DNA of 64,000 bases from Mycobacterium lepraemurium (lineage in GTDB: Bacteria > Actinomycetota > Actinomycetes > Mycobacteriales > Mycobacteriaceae). The notes below the pieces were generated by a model, which searched no databases, was not told the DNA's origin, and worked only from the letters and a program-made list of their open reading frames with translations. Both the position numbers and the translations under genes were made by a program. Positions 28,239-36,778 of this stretch are shown here, in pieces (positions within the stretch are counted from its first letter, which is position 1; every line of letters begins with the position of its first letter). Where the stretch lies: the NCBI GenBank assembly GCA_002291465.1, contig CP021238.1, positions 744,001-808,000 of the forward strand. The letters run 5' to 3'.

Positions 28239-29459
28239 ATGACTTCGACCATCCCGGAAGCGATCGCGAACATCGATCTGGCCGACGGAAATTTCTACGC
28301 CGACCGGCGCGCGTCGCGCGAGGCCTATCGCTGGATGCGCGCCAACCAGCCGGTGTTCCGGGATCGCAACGGGTTGGCCGGCGCCACCACCTATCAGGCC
28401 ATCCAGGACGCCGAGCGCAATCCGGAGCTGTTCTCTTCCACCGGCGGTATCCGTCCCGACCAGCCCGGCATGCCCTACATGATCGACATGGACGATCCCG
28501 CACATCTGCTGCGGCGCAAGCTCGTCAATGCCGGCTTCACCCGCAAGCGGGTGAAGGAGAAGGAGCCGTCCATCGGTACGTTGTGCGACACCCTGATCGA
28601 CGCGGTGTGTGAGCGCGGCGAATGTGACTTCGTCCGCGACATCGCCGCCCCGCTGCCGATGGCGGTGATCGGCGACATGCTGGGCGTGCTGCCCACCGAA
28701 CGCGGCATGCTGCTGAAGTGGTCCGACGACCTGGTGTGCGGCCTGAGTTCGCACATCGACCCCACGTCGGCCGAATTCCAAACGGTGATGGACGCTTTCG
28801 CCGCCTACACCGCCTTCACCATGGACATCATCGCCAAGCGGCGGGCCGAGCCCACCGACGACCTGTTCTCCATCCTGGTGAACGCCGAGGTCGAGGGGCA
28901 GCGGATGTCCGACGACGAGATCGTCATGGAGACGCTGCTGATCCTGATCGGTGGCGACGAGACCACCCGGCACACGTTGTCCGGCGGCACCGAACAGCTG
29001 CTGCGCCACCGCGACCAGTGGGACGCGCTGGTGCGCGACCCGTCGCTGCTGCCGGGCGCCATCGAGGAGATGTTGCGCTGGACGTCGCCGGTCAAGAACA
29101 TGTGCCGCACCCTGACCGCCGACACCGAATTCCACGGCACCGAGCTGCGGGCCAGCGAGAAGATCATGCTGCTGTTCGAGTCGGGCAACTTCGACGAGTC
29201 GGTGTTCGACGACCCGAACAGCTTCGACATCCGGCGAAAACCGAACAGCCACATGGCTTTCGGCTTCGGCACTCACTTCTGCCTGGGCAACCAGCTGGCC
29301 CGTCTCGAGCTGTCGATGATGACCGAGCGGGTGCTCAAGCGGCTGCCGGACCTGCGGCTGGCCGACGACGGCGATCTGCCGCTGCGCCCGGCGAACTTCG
29401 TCAGTGGCCTGGAGGCGATGCCGGTGGTGTTCACCCCGAGCGCGCCGCTGCTGAGCTGA
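28239..29459 (+). CDS. cyp142: CYP142, steroid C26 monooxygenase (cytochrome P450)
   Basis: This 406-residue P450 has the I-helix IGGDETTRHTLSGG, an ExxR region near AIEEMLRWTSPVK, and heme ligand Cys348 in FGFGTHFCLGNQLAR. It matches CYP142A1 (Rv3518c). That enzyme hydroxylates C26 of cholesterol/cholestenone with opposite stereochemistry to CYP125 and can compensate for its loss. A GGAGG site precedes ATG 28239. An intact CYP142 matters here because CYP125 carries a locally scrambled segment. Confidence 0.93.
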   Translation: MTSTIPEAIANIDLADGNFYADRRASREAYRWMRANQPVFRDRNGLAGATTYQAIQDAERNPELFSSTGGIRPDQPGMPYMIDMDDPAHLLRRKLVNAGFTRKRVKEKEPSIGTLCDTLIDAVCERGECDFVRDIAAPLPMAVIGDMLGVLPTERGMLLKWSDDLVCGLSSHIDPTSAEFQTVMDAFAAYTAFTMDIIAKRRAEPTDDLFSILVNAEVEGQRMSDDEIVMETLLILIGGDETTRHTLSGGTEQLLRHRDQWDALVRDPSLLPGAIEEMLRWTSPVKNMCRTLTADTEFHGTELRASEKIMLLFESGNFDESVFDDPNSFDIRRKPNSHMAFGFGTHFCLGNQLARLELSMMTERVLKRLPDLRLADDGDLPLRPANFVSGLEAMPVVFTPSAPLLS

Positions 29460-29480
29460 GCCGCCTCCGCGGGCCCGCGG

Positions 29481-29534
29481 GCTCGGTCGGCTCCGCTGGC
29501 TCGGTCGGCTCCGCTGGCTCGGTCGGCTGCGCTA
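29481..29534. repeat. 18-bp tandem repeat, three units
   Basis: Three head-to-tail copies of GCTCGGTCGGCTCCGCTG are present; the third differs at two bases (GCTCGGTCGGCTGCGCTA). The array lies between the cyp142 stop and the type-B palindrome. A run of this kind is a candidate for copy-number variation between strains. No coding role is evident. Confidence 0.85.
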
Positions 29535-29573
29535 GCTCCGCGAGCTCCGCCTCTTCCCGAGCGCCGCTCTTCC

Positions 29574-29632
29574 CCGAGCGTGTACTCACCGCGAATTTCC
29601 GGCCGGTTTTTGCTGCCAGTGCACGCTCGGCG
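29574..29632. repeat. Type-B palindromic repeat, 3' flank of DUF559 module 2
   Basis: This 59-base element runs from CCGAGCGTGTACTCACCGCG to CAGTGCACGCTCGGCG. It aligns along its whole length with the solo copy at 2957-3019. On the minus strand it encodes the last 15 or so codons of the DUF559 gene, including its stop. Confidence 0.82.
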
Positions 29633-30458
29633 CGCCCAGGCCGCCGACACCGGGGCGATGCATGCCGGTGGGCGTGTCCTCGGCCGTGACCCGGACGACC
29701 GTCCACCCCAACTCGGCGAGGGTCTCCGCGCGCCGAATGTCCTTGGTGAATTGTCTTCGGTCGGTGCGGTGTTGGCCGCCGTCGTACTCGACCGCCAGTT
29801 TGATGTCCTCCCAGCCCATGTCGAGACAGGCGATCAGCGCACCGTATTGGCGAACCGGTAGCTGCCTGCGCGGCCGCGGGAAACCCGCGCGGACCAGGAG
29901 AAGCCGCAGCCACGTTTCCCGGGGAGACTCCGCGCCCGCGTCGACAAGCGGCAGCACGTTGCGGGCACGGCTGATGCCGCGGCGGCCCCGGTAGCGATCG
30001 GCGAGCAACTCGATCTCCAACACCTTCAGCTCGGTTGCGCGGGCCAGCGCGTCCATCGCGGCGACGGCCTTGTCGACGGGGGAGCGGCAGGCGATGTCGA
30101 GAGCCGTCCGCGCGGGCGTCGTCATCGGTATGCCGGCGATCGTCTGGATTTCGTCGCCGACCAGCCGGTCCGACCACGTCTGAATGCCATCCGGCGGGCG
30201 GCGGTATGGGTACAGCAGCTGAGCGGGTGCGCGGTCGTCGATCCATTTTGTGCCGTACAGGGCGGCGGCGGATCTGCCCGCGACGACGCCGCGCCGACGA
30301 GACCACAACCAGGTCGACCGGGCGCGCAGTCCGGCGGACAGCGCGGTGCCGGCCGGGACGTACACGTCGGGATGGACCCTGACGAACCGGCTCCGCAGCG
30401 CGTACGGGGTCACCAGGCCGGAAGCGACGGCCTCGCTTCCGGTGAAAGGCTCCGCCAT
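29586..30458 (-). CDS. AbiEi-like/DUF559 endonuclease-fold protein (module 2, intact)
   Basis: This 290-residue protein has an N-terminal winged-helix-like region, GSEAVASGLVTPYALRSRFV and GVVAGRSAAALYGTKWIDD, as in AbiEi-type antitoxin domains. A C-terminal DUF559/Vsr-like nuclease fold follows: CLDMGWEDIKLAVEYDGGQH, then RRAETLAELGWTVVRV. The acidic residues of a PD-(D/E)XK site are kept. The stop codon and last 15 codons lie inside a type-B repeat, and another type-B repeat stands 34 bases before the start. The arrangement mirrors module 1 at 11.3 kb. Function unknown; no obvious toxin partner is adjacent. Confidence 0.8.
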   Translation of the reverse strand: MAEPFTGSEAVASGLVTPYALRSRFVRVHPDVYVPAGTALSAGLRARSTWLWSRRRGVVAGRSAAALYGTKWIDDRAPAQLLYPYRRPPDGIQTWSDRLVGDEIQTIAGIPMTTPARTALDIACRSPVDKAVAAMDALARATELKVLEIELLADRYRGRRGISRARNVLPLVDAGAESPRETWLRLLLVRAGFPRPRRQLPVRQYGALIACLDMGWEDIKLAVEYDGGQHRTDRRQFTKDIRRAETLAELGWTVVRVTAEDTPTGMHRPGVGGLGAPSVHWQQKPAGNSR

Positions 30459-30492
30459 GGCAGGAGTGTGCCGGGGAACCCCGACAAGCGTG

Positions 30493-30552
30493 CCGAGCGT
30501 GCACTGAGCGCGAAAATCGGGCCCGAAAGTCGCAGTAGGTGCACGTTCGGCG
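30493..30552. repeat. Type-B palindromic repeat (inverted), 5' flank of DUF559 module 2
   Basis: This 60-base element runs from CCGAGCGTGCACTGAGCGCG to GTGCACGTTCGGCG. It is the reverse complement of the arrangement at 29574 and 2957, so the DUF559 gene is bracketed by inverted copies. It lies between the DUF559 start (30458) and the echA19 stop (30612). Confidence 0.82.
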
Positions 30553-30611
30553 AGAAGAGGGCGCCGGGCGCTCGGCGAGAAGGCGCCCGCGCGCCGAGCG
30601 ACCCGACCGGG

Positions 30612-31424
30612 CTAGCGGTTTTGGAAGTTGGGTTTGCGCTTCTCAGCGAATGCGCGCGGGCCTTCCTTAGCGTCCTCGGACAGGAACACCTTGATGCCGA
30701 TCTGCGTGTCGATCTTGAACGCCTCGTTCTCGTGCATGCCCTCGGTCTCGCGGATCGCCCGCAGGATCGCCTGCACGGCCAGCGGCCCGTTGTTCTCGAT
30801 CACCTCGGCGATTTCGAGGGCCTTGGCCAGCGCCTGCCCGTCCGGGACGACGTGCCCGATCAAGCCCATCTCCTTGGCCTCGGCGGCGGTGATGTGTCGC
30901 CCGGTCAGCAGCAGGTCGCAGGCCACCGTATAGGGGATCTGGCGCACCAGCCGCACCGCCGAGCCGCCCATCGGGTACACGCTCCACTTGGCCTCCGAGA
31001 TGCCGAACTTGGCGCTCTCGCCGGCCACCCGGATGTCGGTGCCTTGCAGGATCTCGGTGCCGCCGGCGATCGCGGGGCCCTCGACGGCCGCGATCAACGG
31101 CTTGGTCAGCCGCCGGCCCTTCAGCAGGGCATCGATTCGCGACGGGTCGTAGCTGCCGTCCTTGAAGGATTCGCCCGGCGGTTTCTTGGTCGCCGCCTTG
31201 AGGTCCATGCCGGCGCAGAAGTAGCCACCGGCGCCGGTCAGGATGCAGCAGCGGATGTCGTCGTTGTTGTCGACGCGGTCCCAGGCCTGCACCATGATCT
31301 CCATCATTTCGGTGCTCAGCGCGTTGCGCGCGTGCGGCCGGTTCAGCGTCACGATGAGGGTGTGACCGCGCTGCTTGACCAGCGCGTCGGGACCGGTTTT
31401 TTCGTTTGCTGACGCCTCGGCCAC
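30612..31424 (-). CDS. echA19: EchA19, steroid enoyl-CoA hydratase (crotonase)
   Basis: This 270-residue crotonase has the oxyanion segments [20 protein letters not shown] and [20 protein letters not shown], followed by [18 protein letters not shown], the active-site helix region. It matches EchA19 (Rv3516), which hydrates the sterol C22-C23 enoyl-CoA to the (22S) alcohol used by Hsd4A/ChsB1. It is divergent from fadD19 with a KstR site 46 bases upstream. The GC-rich gap after its stop contains a type-B repeat. Confidence 0.93.
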   Translation of the reverse strand: MAEASANEKTGPDALVKQRGHTLIVTLNRPHARNALSTEMMEIMVQAWDRVDNNDDIRCCILTGAGGYFCAGMDLKAATKKPPGESFKDGSYDPSRIDALLKGRRLTKPLIAAVEGPAIAGGTEILQGTDIRVAGESAKFGISEAKWSVYPMGGSAVRLVRQIPYTVACDLLLTGRHITAAEAKEMGLIGHVVPDGQALAKALEIAEVIENNGPLAVQAILRAIRETEGMHENEAFKIDTQIGIKVFLSEDAKEGPRAFAEKRKPNFQNR

Positions 31425-31469
31425 AGGTACTGCCTCTCACTCGACATCCGGCATGAGCTTGCCTCGAAA

Positions 31470-31483
31470 TGTAACACGTTCTA
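31470..31483. promoter_or_regulatory. KstR operator, echA19/fadD19 intergenic region
   Basis: TGTAACACGTTCTA matches the KstR consensus fully. It ends five bases before the fadD19 GTG and lies 46 bases upstream of echA19. Confidence 0.92.
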
Positions 31484-31488
31484 ATTTG

Positions 31489-33126
31489 GTGGCCGTGGCC
31501 CTGAATATTGCCGATCTCGCAGAGCACGCCATCGACGCTGTGCCCGACCGTGTCGCCCTGATCTGCGGCGACGAGAAGCTGACCTATGCCGAGCTAGAGG
31601 AGAAGGCCAACCGCCTCGCCCACTACCTGCTCGACCAGGGGGTGAAGGACGACAAGGTCGGCCTGTACTGCCGCAACCGCAACGAGATCGTCATCGCCAT
31701 GCTCGGCATCGTCAAGGCGGGCGCCATCCTGGTCAACGTCAACTACCGCTACGTCGAGGGCGAGCTGCGCTACCTGTTCGACAACTCCGACATGGTCGCG
31801 CTGGTCCACGAGCGCCAGTACTCCGACCGGGTGGCCAACGTGCTACCCGACACCCCCAACGTCGAGACCATCCTGGTGGTCGAGGACGGCAGCGACAAGG
31901 ATTACCAGCGCTACGGCGGGGTCGAGTTCTACTCGGCGCTGGAAAAGGGCTCGCCCGAGCGGGATTTCGGCCCGCGCAGCGCCGACGACATCTACCTGTT
32001 GTACACGGGTGGCACGACGGGCTTTCCGAAGGGCGTGATGTGGCGCCACGAGGACATCTACCGGGTGCTGTTCGGTGGAACCGATTTCGCCACAGGCGAA
32101 TTCGTCAAGGACGAGTACGACCTGGCCAAGGCCGCGGCTGCCAACCCGCCGATGATCCGGTACCCGATTCCGCCGATGATCCACGGCGCCACCCAGTCGG
32201 CCACCTGGATGTCCATCTTCTCCGGCCAAACCACGGTGCTGGCACCGGAATTCAACGCCGACGAGGTGTGGCGCACCATCCACGAGCACAAGGTCAACCT
32301 GCTGTTCTTCACCGGGGACGCGATGGCCCGCCCGCTGCTGGACGCATTGAACAAGGACCACGACTATGACCTGTCGTCGCTGTTTCTGCTGGCCAGCACC
32401 GCGGCCCTGTTCTCGCCGAGCATCAAGGAGCGCCTGCTCGAGTTGCTGCCCAACCGGGTCATCACCGACTCGATCGGCTCCTCGGAGACCGGGTTCGGCG
32501 GCACCAGCATCGTCGTCAAGGACGCGCCGCACGCCGGTGGGCCGCGGGTGACGATCGACCACCGCACCGTGGTGCTCGACGAGGAGGGCAACGAGGTCAA
32601 GCCGGGCTCCGGTGTGCGCGGGCTGATCGCCAAGAAGGGCAACATCCCGGTCGGCTACTACAAGGACGAGAAGAAGACCGCCGAGACGTTCAAGACGTTC
32701 AACGGCGTGCGCTACGCCATCCCCGGCGACTACGCACTGGTCGAGGAGGACGGCACGGTCACCATGCTGGGCCGCGGCTCGGTGTCGATCAACAGCGGCG
32801 GCGAGAAGATCTACCCCGAGGAGGTCGAGGGCGCGCTCAAGGGGCATCCCGACGTGTTCGACGCGCTGGTGGTCGGCGTGCCCGATCCGCGGTACGGCCA
32901 GCACGTGGCCGCCGTGGTGCAGCCCCGGCCGGGGACCCGGCCGGGGCTGGCCGAGTTGGACCGCTTCGTGCGCTCGGAGATCGCGGGATACAAAGTGCCG
33001 CGCAGCCTTTGGCTGGTCGACGAGGTGAAGCGGTCGCCGGCGGGCAAGCCCGACTACCGCTGGGCCAAGGAGCAGACCGAGGCGCGCCCGGCCGACGACG
33101 TGCACGCCGCCCACATCTCCGCCTGA
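31489..33126 (+). CDS. fadD19: FadD19, steroid side-chain acyl-CoA synthetase
   Basis: This 545-residue ANL-family ligase has the P-loop LLYTGGTTGFPKGVMWRH, SSETGFGG, and the hinge/catalytic end PRSLWLVDEVKRSPAGKPDY with the acyl-adenylation Lys. It matches FadD19 (Rv3515c), which activates the C26 (or C24-branched) sterol acid to its CoA ester. The frame is open through the KstR operator, so the start is set at GTG 31489 (MAVALNIADLAEHAIDAVPD), immediately after the operator, giving a leaderless-type transcript. Confidence 0.94.
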   Translation: MAVALNIADLAEHAIDAVPDRVALICGDEKLTYAELEEKANRLAHYLLDQGVKDDKVGLYCRNRNEIVIAMLGIVKAGAILVNVNYRYVEGELRYLFDNSDMVALVHERQYSDRVANVLPDTPNVETILVVEDGSDKDYQRYGGVEFYSALEKGSPERDFGPRSADDIYLLYTGGTTGFPKGVMWRHEDIYRVLFGGTDFATGEFVKDEYDLAKAAAANPPMIRYPIPPMIHGATQSATWMSIFSGQTTVLAPEFNADEVWRTIHEHKVNLLFFTGDAMARPLLDALNKDHDYDLSSLFLLASTAALFSPSIKERLLELLPNRVITDSIGSSETGFGGTSIVVKDAPHAGGPRVTIDHRTVVLDEEGNEVKPGSGVRGLIAKKGNIPVGYYKDEKKTAETFKTFNGVRYAIPGDYALVEEDGTVTMLGRGSVSINSGGEKIYPEEVEGALKGHPDVFDALVVGVPDPRYGQHVAAVVQPRPGTRPGLAELDRFVRSEIAGYKVPRSLWLVDEVKRSPAGKPDYRWAKEQTEARPADDVHAAHISA

Positions 33127-33135
33127 TCCGGCTGG

Positions 33136-33903
33136 GTGACCGATTTCGTCAAGCAGCACCCGCGGCCACACGAGGGCTTCTTCGGGTGGGAGGCCGCCGG
33201 GTTGCGCTGGCTGTCGAGCGTCGACGGCGGCGTGCCCTGCGCCCGGGTGGTGGCGGTCGACGCGACCAGCCTGACTCTGCGCCGGCTGCAGTCGGTGCCC
33301 GCCGGCCGGGACGCGGCGCACGAGTTCGGCCGCCGGCTGGCCGTCACGCATGACGCCGGCGCGGCGGCGTTCGGGGCGGGCCCCGACGGATGGGACGGGC
33401 CGGGATACTTCGGGCCGCTGTCGCAGCCGTTGCCGATGTCGCTGCGGCGGCACCGGCATTGGGGCAGCTTCTACGCCGAGGAGCGGCTGGTGCCGATGGC
33501 CGAGCGCGCCGCGCCGCGGCTGACGGCGTCCACTCGCGACGCGATCGACGCCGTGGCGGCCCGCTGCCGGGCCGGTGACTTCGACGACGACGACGGTCCC
33601 GCCCGGCTGCACGGCGACCTGTGGAGCGGCAACGTGATGTGGACGCCCGACGGCGTGGTGTTGATCGACCCGGCCGCGCACGGCGGGCACCGCGAAACCG
33701 ACCTGGCGATGCTGGCGCTGTTCGGCTGCCCGCACTACGACACCGTGCTGGCCGGCTACCAACAGGTGCGAGCGCTGAAACCGGGCTGGCGCAACCGGAT
33801 TGGGCTTCACCAGCTCTATCCGCTGCTGGCGCACGTGGTGCTGTTCGGCGGCGGCTACGCGGGGCAGACGGACGCCGCGGCCCGCGCCGCGCTGGCCGCA
33901 TGA
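33136..33903 (+). CDS. Fructosamine/ketosamine-3-kinase family protein
   Basis: This 255-residue protein has the aminoglycoside-phosphotransferase-like catalytic loop RLHGDLWSGNVMWTPDG and the metal-binding VLIDPAAHGGHRETDLAMLA. These are diagnostic of fructosamine-3-kinases, which phosphorylate protein-bound ketosamines for deglycation. GTG 33136 follows the fadD19 stop by nine bases, so it may be read from the fadD19 promoter, although it has no obvious sterol role. It is not part of the M. tuberculosis locus as I know it. Confidence 0.85.
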   Translation: MTDFVKQHPRPHEGFFGWEAAGLRWLSSVDGGVPCARVVAVDATSLTLRRLQSVPAGRDAAHEFGRRLAVTHDAGAAAFGAGPDGWDGPGYFGPLSQPLPMSLRRHRHWGSFYAEERLVPMAERAAPRLTASTRDAIDAVAARCRAGDFDDDDGPARLHGDLWSGNVMWTPDGVVLIDPAAHGGHRETDLAMLALFGCPHYDTVLAGYQQVRALKPGWRNRIGLHQLYPLLAHVVLFGGGYAGQTDAAARAALAA

Positions 33904-33925
33904 CCCGGGTCTAGAGTCGGGTCGC

Positions 33926-34882
33926 ATGACGATCGATGTGTGGATGCAGCATCCCACCGTCAGGTTCCTGCGCAGCGACATGTTGGCCTCGCTGCGGCGC
34001 TGGACGGGCGGGTCGATCCCCGACACCGACATCCCCATCGAGGCGACCCTGGCATCGATGGACGCCGCCGGGGTGCGCTACGGGCTGCTCAGCGCGTGGC
34101 GCGGTCCGAACGGGCAGGATCTGGTGTCCAACGACGAGGTGGCGCAATGGGTTGCCGCGCACCCGGATCGGTTCGCCGGCCTGGCTGCTGTCGACCTGGA
34201 CCGCCCGATGGAAGCTGTCCGCGAGCTGCGACGCTGGATCGCCGACGGCGGATTCGTCGGCCTGCGGGTGGTGCCGTGGCTGTGGCACGCCCCGCCCACC
34301 GATCGCCGCTACTACCCGCTGTTCGCCGCGTGCGTGGAGGCCGGGGTGCCGTTCTGCACCCAGGTCGGGCACACTGGCCCGCTGCGGCCCTCGGAGACCG
34401 GCCGCCCGATTCTCTACATCGACCAGGTGGCCCTGGACTTCCCGGGGCTGGTGATCGTCTGCGGCCACGTCGGCTACCCGTGGACCGAGGAGATGGTCGC
34501 GGTGGCCCGCAAGCACGAGAACGTCTACATCGACACCTCGGCCTACACCATCAAGCGGTTGCCGGACGAACTCGTCAGGTTCATGAAAACCGGGACCGGA
34601 CAGCGAAAAGTGTTGTTCGGCACCAACTATCCGATGATCATCGGAGGCGCGATTGTCGGATTCGGTGACGGCCTTGGTGGCCAATTCGCGGGCACCCAGC
34701 CAGTCCTTGCGCAGGGCCGCGATCGCCAGCGGCACCTTGATCGTCGACCACGCCACCCCCGACCACCAGCTGCCCAGGGAGAACGTGCGGTCCGGGCGGG
34801 CGATGGCCACCCCGACCTTCGCCGGCACCGTCGCGGCAAGCTGGTCGAAGCTGGCCTCGAGCGCCAGTTCGAGAGGACGTAA
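33926..34882 (+). pseudogene. Amidohydrolase-2 family protein, C-terminus lost at a deletion scar
   Basis: ATG 33926 begins MTIDVWMQHPTVRFLRSDML. A PF04909-type TIM barrel follows, with LVIVCGHVGYPWTEEMVAVA and HENVYIDTSAYTIKRL, up to KVLFGTNYPMII (about 34638), the strand carrying the last metal-ligand region. Homology ends abruptly there. The rest of the frame (to 34882) is antisense to a truncated serine-hydrolase gene and looks like shadow sequence. The last 50 or so family residues are gone, so the enzyme is probably inactive. Confidence 0.78.
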
Positions 34883-34888
34883 AGTCAT
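34640..34888 (-). pseudogene. Beta-lactamase-like serine hydrolase, 5' fragment
   Basis: ATG 34888 starts MTLRPLELALEASFDQLAAT. The fragment runs through a Ser-x-x-Lys motif (WSTIKVPLAIAALR) to AVTESDNRAS, the SDN-like second motif of class A beta-lactamase folds. Coding homology then stops at about 34640, exactly where the convergent amidohydrolase also ends. The C-terminal KTG region is missing. Its start overlaps the upstream proline-rich gene as ATGA. It is one side of a deletion that fused the 3' parts of two convergent genes. Confidence 0.72.
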
Positions 34889-35211
34889 GCGCCGCTTCCG
34901 GTGTCGGCGTGCGTGACGATGCCGCCGGTGCATGGGGCCGGCGCAGCAACTATCGCGTATCCTCGTGTCGGCGGCACGTTCATGCAGTGTCGCACAGCGC
35001 GGCCGCCGGCGACCGCTAGCCCGACGGCGGCGGGAGGAGCTTCCGGCGGTTCGGATTCCGGCGTCGGCGGCGCCCATACCAGCGGCGGGGGCGGCGGCAT
35101 CGGAGGCGGCGGGGGCGGGTCGGCCGCGGCGCGGCCGGCGCCCAGCCCGAGGCCGCCAGCCAGCGACCCGACCAGTAGCGAACCGGCGATGAGCTTGTGC
35201 ACCTTCGTCAT
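34885..35211 (-). CDS. Small proline-rich secreted protein
   Basis: This 108-residue protein has a clear Sec signal peptide (MTKVHKLIAGSLLVGSLAGG to the AAA-D cleavage region). A proline stretch follows (PPPPPPMPPPPPLVWAPPTP). The tail has two Cys (AVRHCMNVPP, APCTGGIVTH), which may form a disulfide. ATG 35211 is preferred over the longer open frame because it begins the signal peptide. It is translationally coupled to the truncated serine hydrolase. Function unknown. Confidence 0.72.
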   Translation of the reverse strand: MTKVHKLIAGSLLVGSLAGGLGLGAGRAAADPPPPPPMPPPPPLVWAPPTPESEPPEAPPAAVGLAVAGGRAVRHCMNVPPTRGYAIVAAPAPCTGGIVTHADTGSGA

Positions 35212-35261
35212 CCGTCCGAGTCCTTTCTCGTTGCGGCCGAAGCTTATTCGGCGCCGCCACG

Positions 35262-36773
35262 TCAGCGGCCGATTTTCCACACCGGGTCACCGCAGTCGAC
35301 GCCCTGGGCGGCCAACTGCCGCTTAAGCACCTTGAAGGTGACCGTCCGCGGGAGTTCGGTGCTGATACGCACGTACGACGGCCACTGCTTGGGCCCCAGG
35401 TCGGGTTGTTCGGCCAGGAAGGCGCGGAACTTCTCGTCGTCGAACTCGGCGCCCGGTGCGAGCACCAGCGCGGCCATCACCTGGTCGCCGACCGTCGGGT
35501 CCGGCACCGGGTACACCGCCACCCCGGTGACGTCGGGATGGCGCAGCAGCACCCGCTCGATGGGTGCGGCGCCCAGGTTTTCGCCGTCGACCCGCATCCA
35601 ATCACCAAGGCGCCCAGCGAAATACGCGTAACCTGCCCCGTCGCGGTAGGCGAGATCGCCGCTGTGGTACATCCCGCCGGCCATCCGTTCGGCCTTGGCG
35701 GCCTCGTCGTTGTAGTAGCCCTCGAAACGGCCCGGCCCGGCGGTGTTCACCAGCTCGCCGACCACCCCCGGGGGGCAGGACGCGCCGGTATCCGGATCGA
35801 CGATGTCGATTCCCGCCGGCAACGGGCCCAGCGAACCGGGCGGCGTGTCGGGGGTGCGGGCGATGGCCACACCGCCTTCGGTGGAGCCGAACCCGTCCTG
35901 TACGACGCACCCGAACCGGCGGGCGAAGCGCTCGATGTCGGCGGGCACGCCCTCGTTGCCGTACACCGCGCGCAGCGGGTTCTCGGCGTCGTCGGGCCGC
36001 TCCGGCGTGGCCAGCACGTAGGACAGCGGCTTGCCCACGTAGTTCGCGTAGGTGGCCCCGTAGCGGCGCACGTCCGGCAAAAATCCCGAAGCACTGAACT
36101 TGCGCCGCAACGCCATCGAGCCCTGGCAGGCCGCGGCCACCGCCCAGCCGACCAGCACCGCGTTGGAATGGAACAGCGGCATCGACACGTAGCAGACGTC
36201 GTCGCGGCCCAGGCCGAAGCGCTGCGTCATCGTCACGCCGGCGATGGCGACTTTGCCGTGACTGCACTTGACCGCTTTCGGCTCGCCGCTGGTGCCCGAG
36301 GTGAAGATCAGCATGAACAGGTCGGCCGGCGAGGCGGATTGAAAAACGATCGGTGCGCCGCGGTGCGCGGCCACCTCGTCGGCCCATGCGGCGGAGTCGA
36401 CGTTCAGGTGCTCGATATCGCCCAGCGTCCCAGCCGAATTCGCGTCGGCCAGCACCAACTGGCAGTCGGCCCTGGCGATGTCGCGCCGCAGCGCATCGCC
36501 GCGGCGCACCGGGTTGAGCCCCACCGGCACGATCCCCGACATTCCGGCCGCCACCAGCACCGCCGAGAAGAACGGGGTGTTCTCCAGGAGCACGCCAACG
36601 TGCGGCGGGCAGGCCGGGTCGCGCCGCGCCCGCAACGCCGCGGCGATCGCGGCACCGTGCTGCAGGTGATCGCGCCAGCTGGTGAACGAGTCCTCGAAGT
36701 AGACACCCCGATCGTCGATCTCGGTCAGCGGCACCAGCAGTTCGGTGACCGTCAGATCATCGCTGAGTTCCAT
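35262..36773 (-). CDS. fadD17: FadD17, steroid-acid acyl-CoA synthetase
   Basis: This 503-residue ANL ligase has the P-loop LIFTSGTSGEPKAVKCSHGK, a DGFGSTEGG motif and YFAGRLGDWMRVDGENLGAA, with the C-terminal Lys in RTVTFKVLKRQLAA. It matches FadD17 (Rv3506), reported to activate C24/C26 steroid acids. The start ATG 36773 is five bases after the fadE27 stop, in the fadE26-fadE27-fadD17 operon under the KstR site at 39176. Confidence 0.93.
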   Translation of the reverse strand: MELSDDLTVTELLVPLTEIDDRGVYFEDSFTSWRDHLQHGAAIAAALRARRDPACPPHVGVLLENTPFFSAVLVAAGMSGIVPVGLNPVRRGDALRRDIARADCQLVLADANSAGTLGDIEHLNVDSAAWADEVAAHRGAPIVFQSASPADLFMLIFTSGTSGEPKAVKCSHGKVAIAGVTMTQRFGLGRDDVCYVSMPLFHSNAVLVGWAVAAACQGSMALRRKFSASGFLPDVRRYGATYANYVGKPLSYVLATPERPDDAENPLRAVYGNEGVPADIERFARRFGCVVQDGFGSTEGGVAIARTPDTPPGSLGPLPAGIDIVDPDTGASCPPGVVGELVNTAGPGRFEGYYNDEAAKAERMAGGMYHSGDLAYRDGAGYAYFAGRLGDWMRVDGENLGAAPIERVLLRHPDVTGVAVYPVPDPTVGDQVMAALVLAPGAEFDDEKFRAFLAEQPDLGPKQWPSYVRISTELPRTVTFKVLKRQLAAQGVDCGDPVWKIGR

Positions 36774-36778
36774 TGCGC

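Noticed and set aside
31843..34038. 731-codon minus-strand open frame opposite fadD19
   Set aside because: Antisense of fadD19 and the kinase; His/Arg/Gly-rich random composition.
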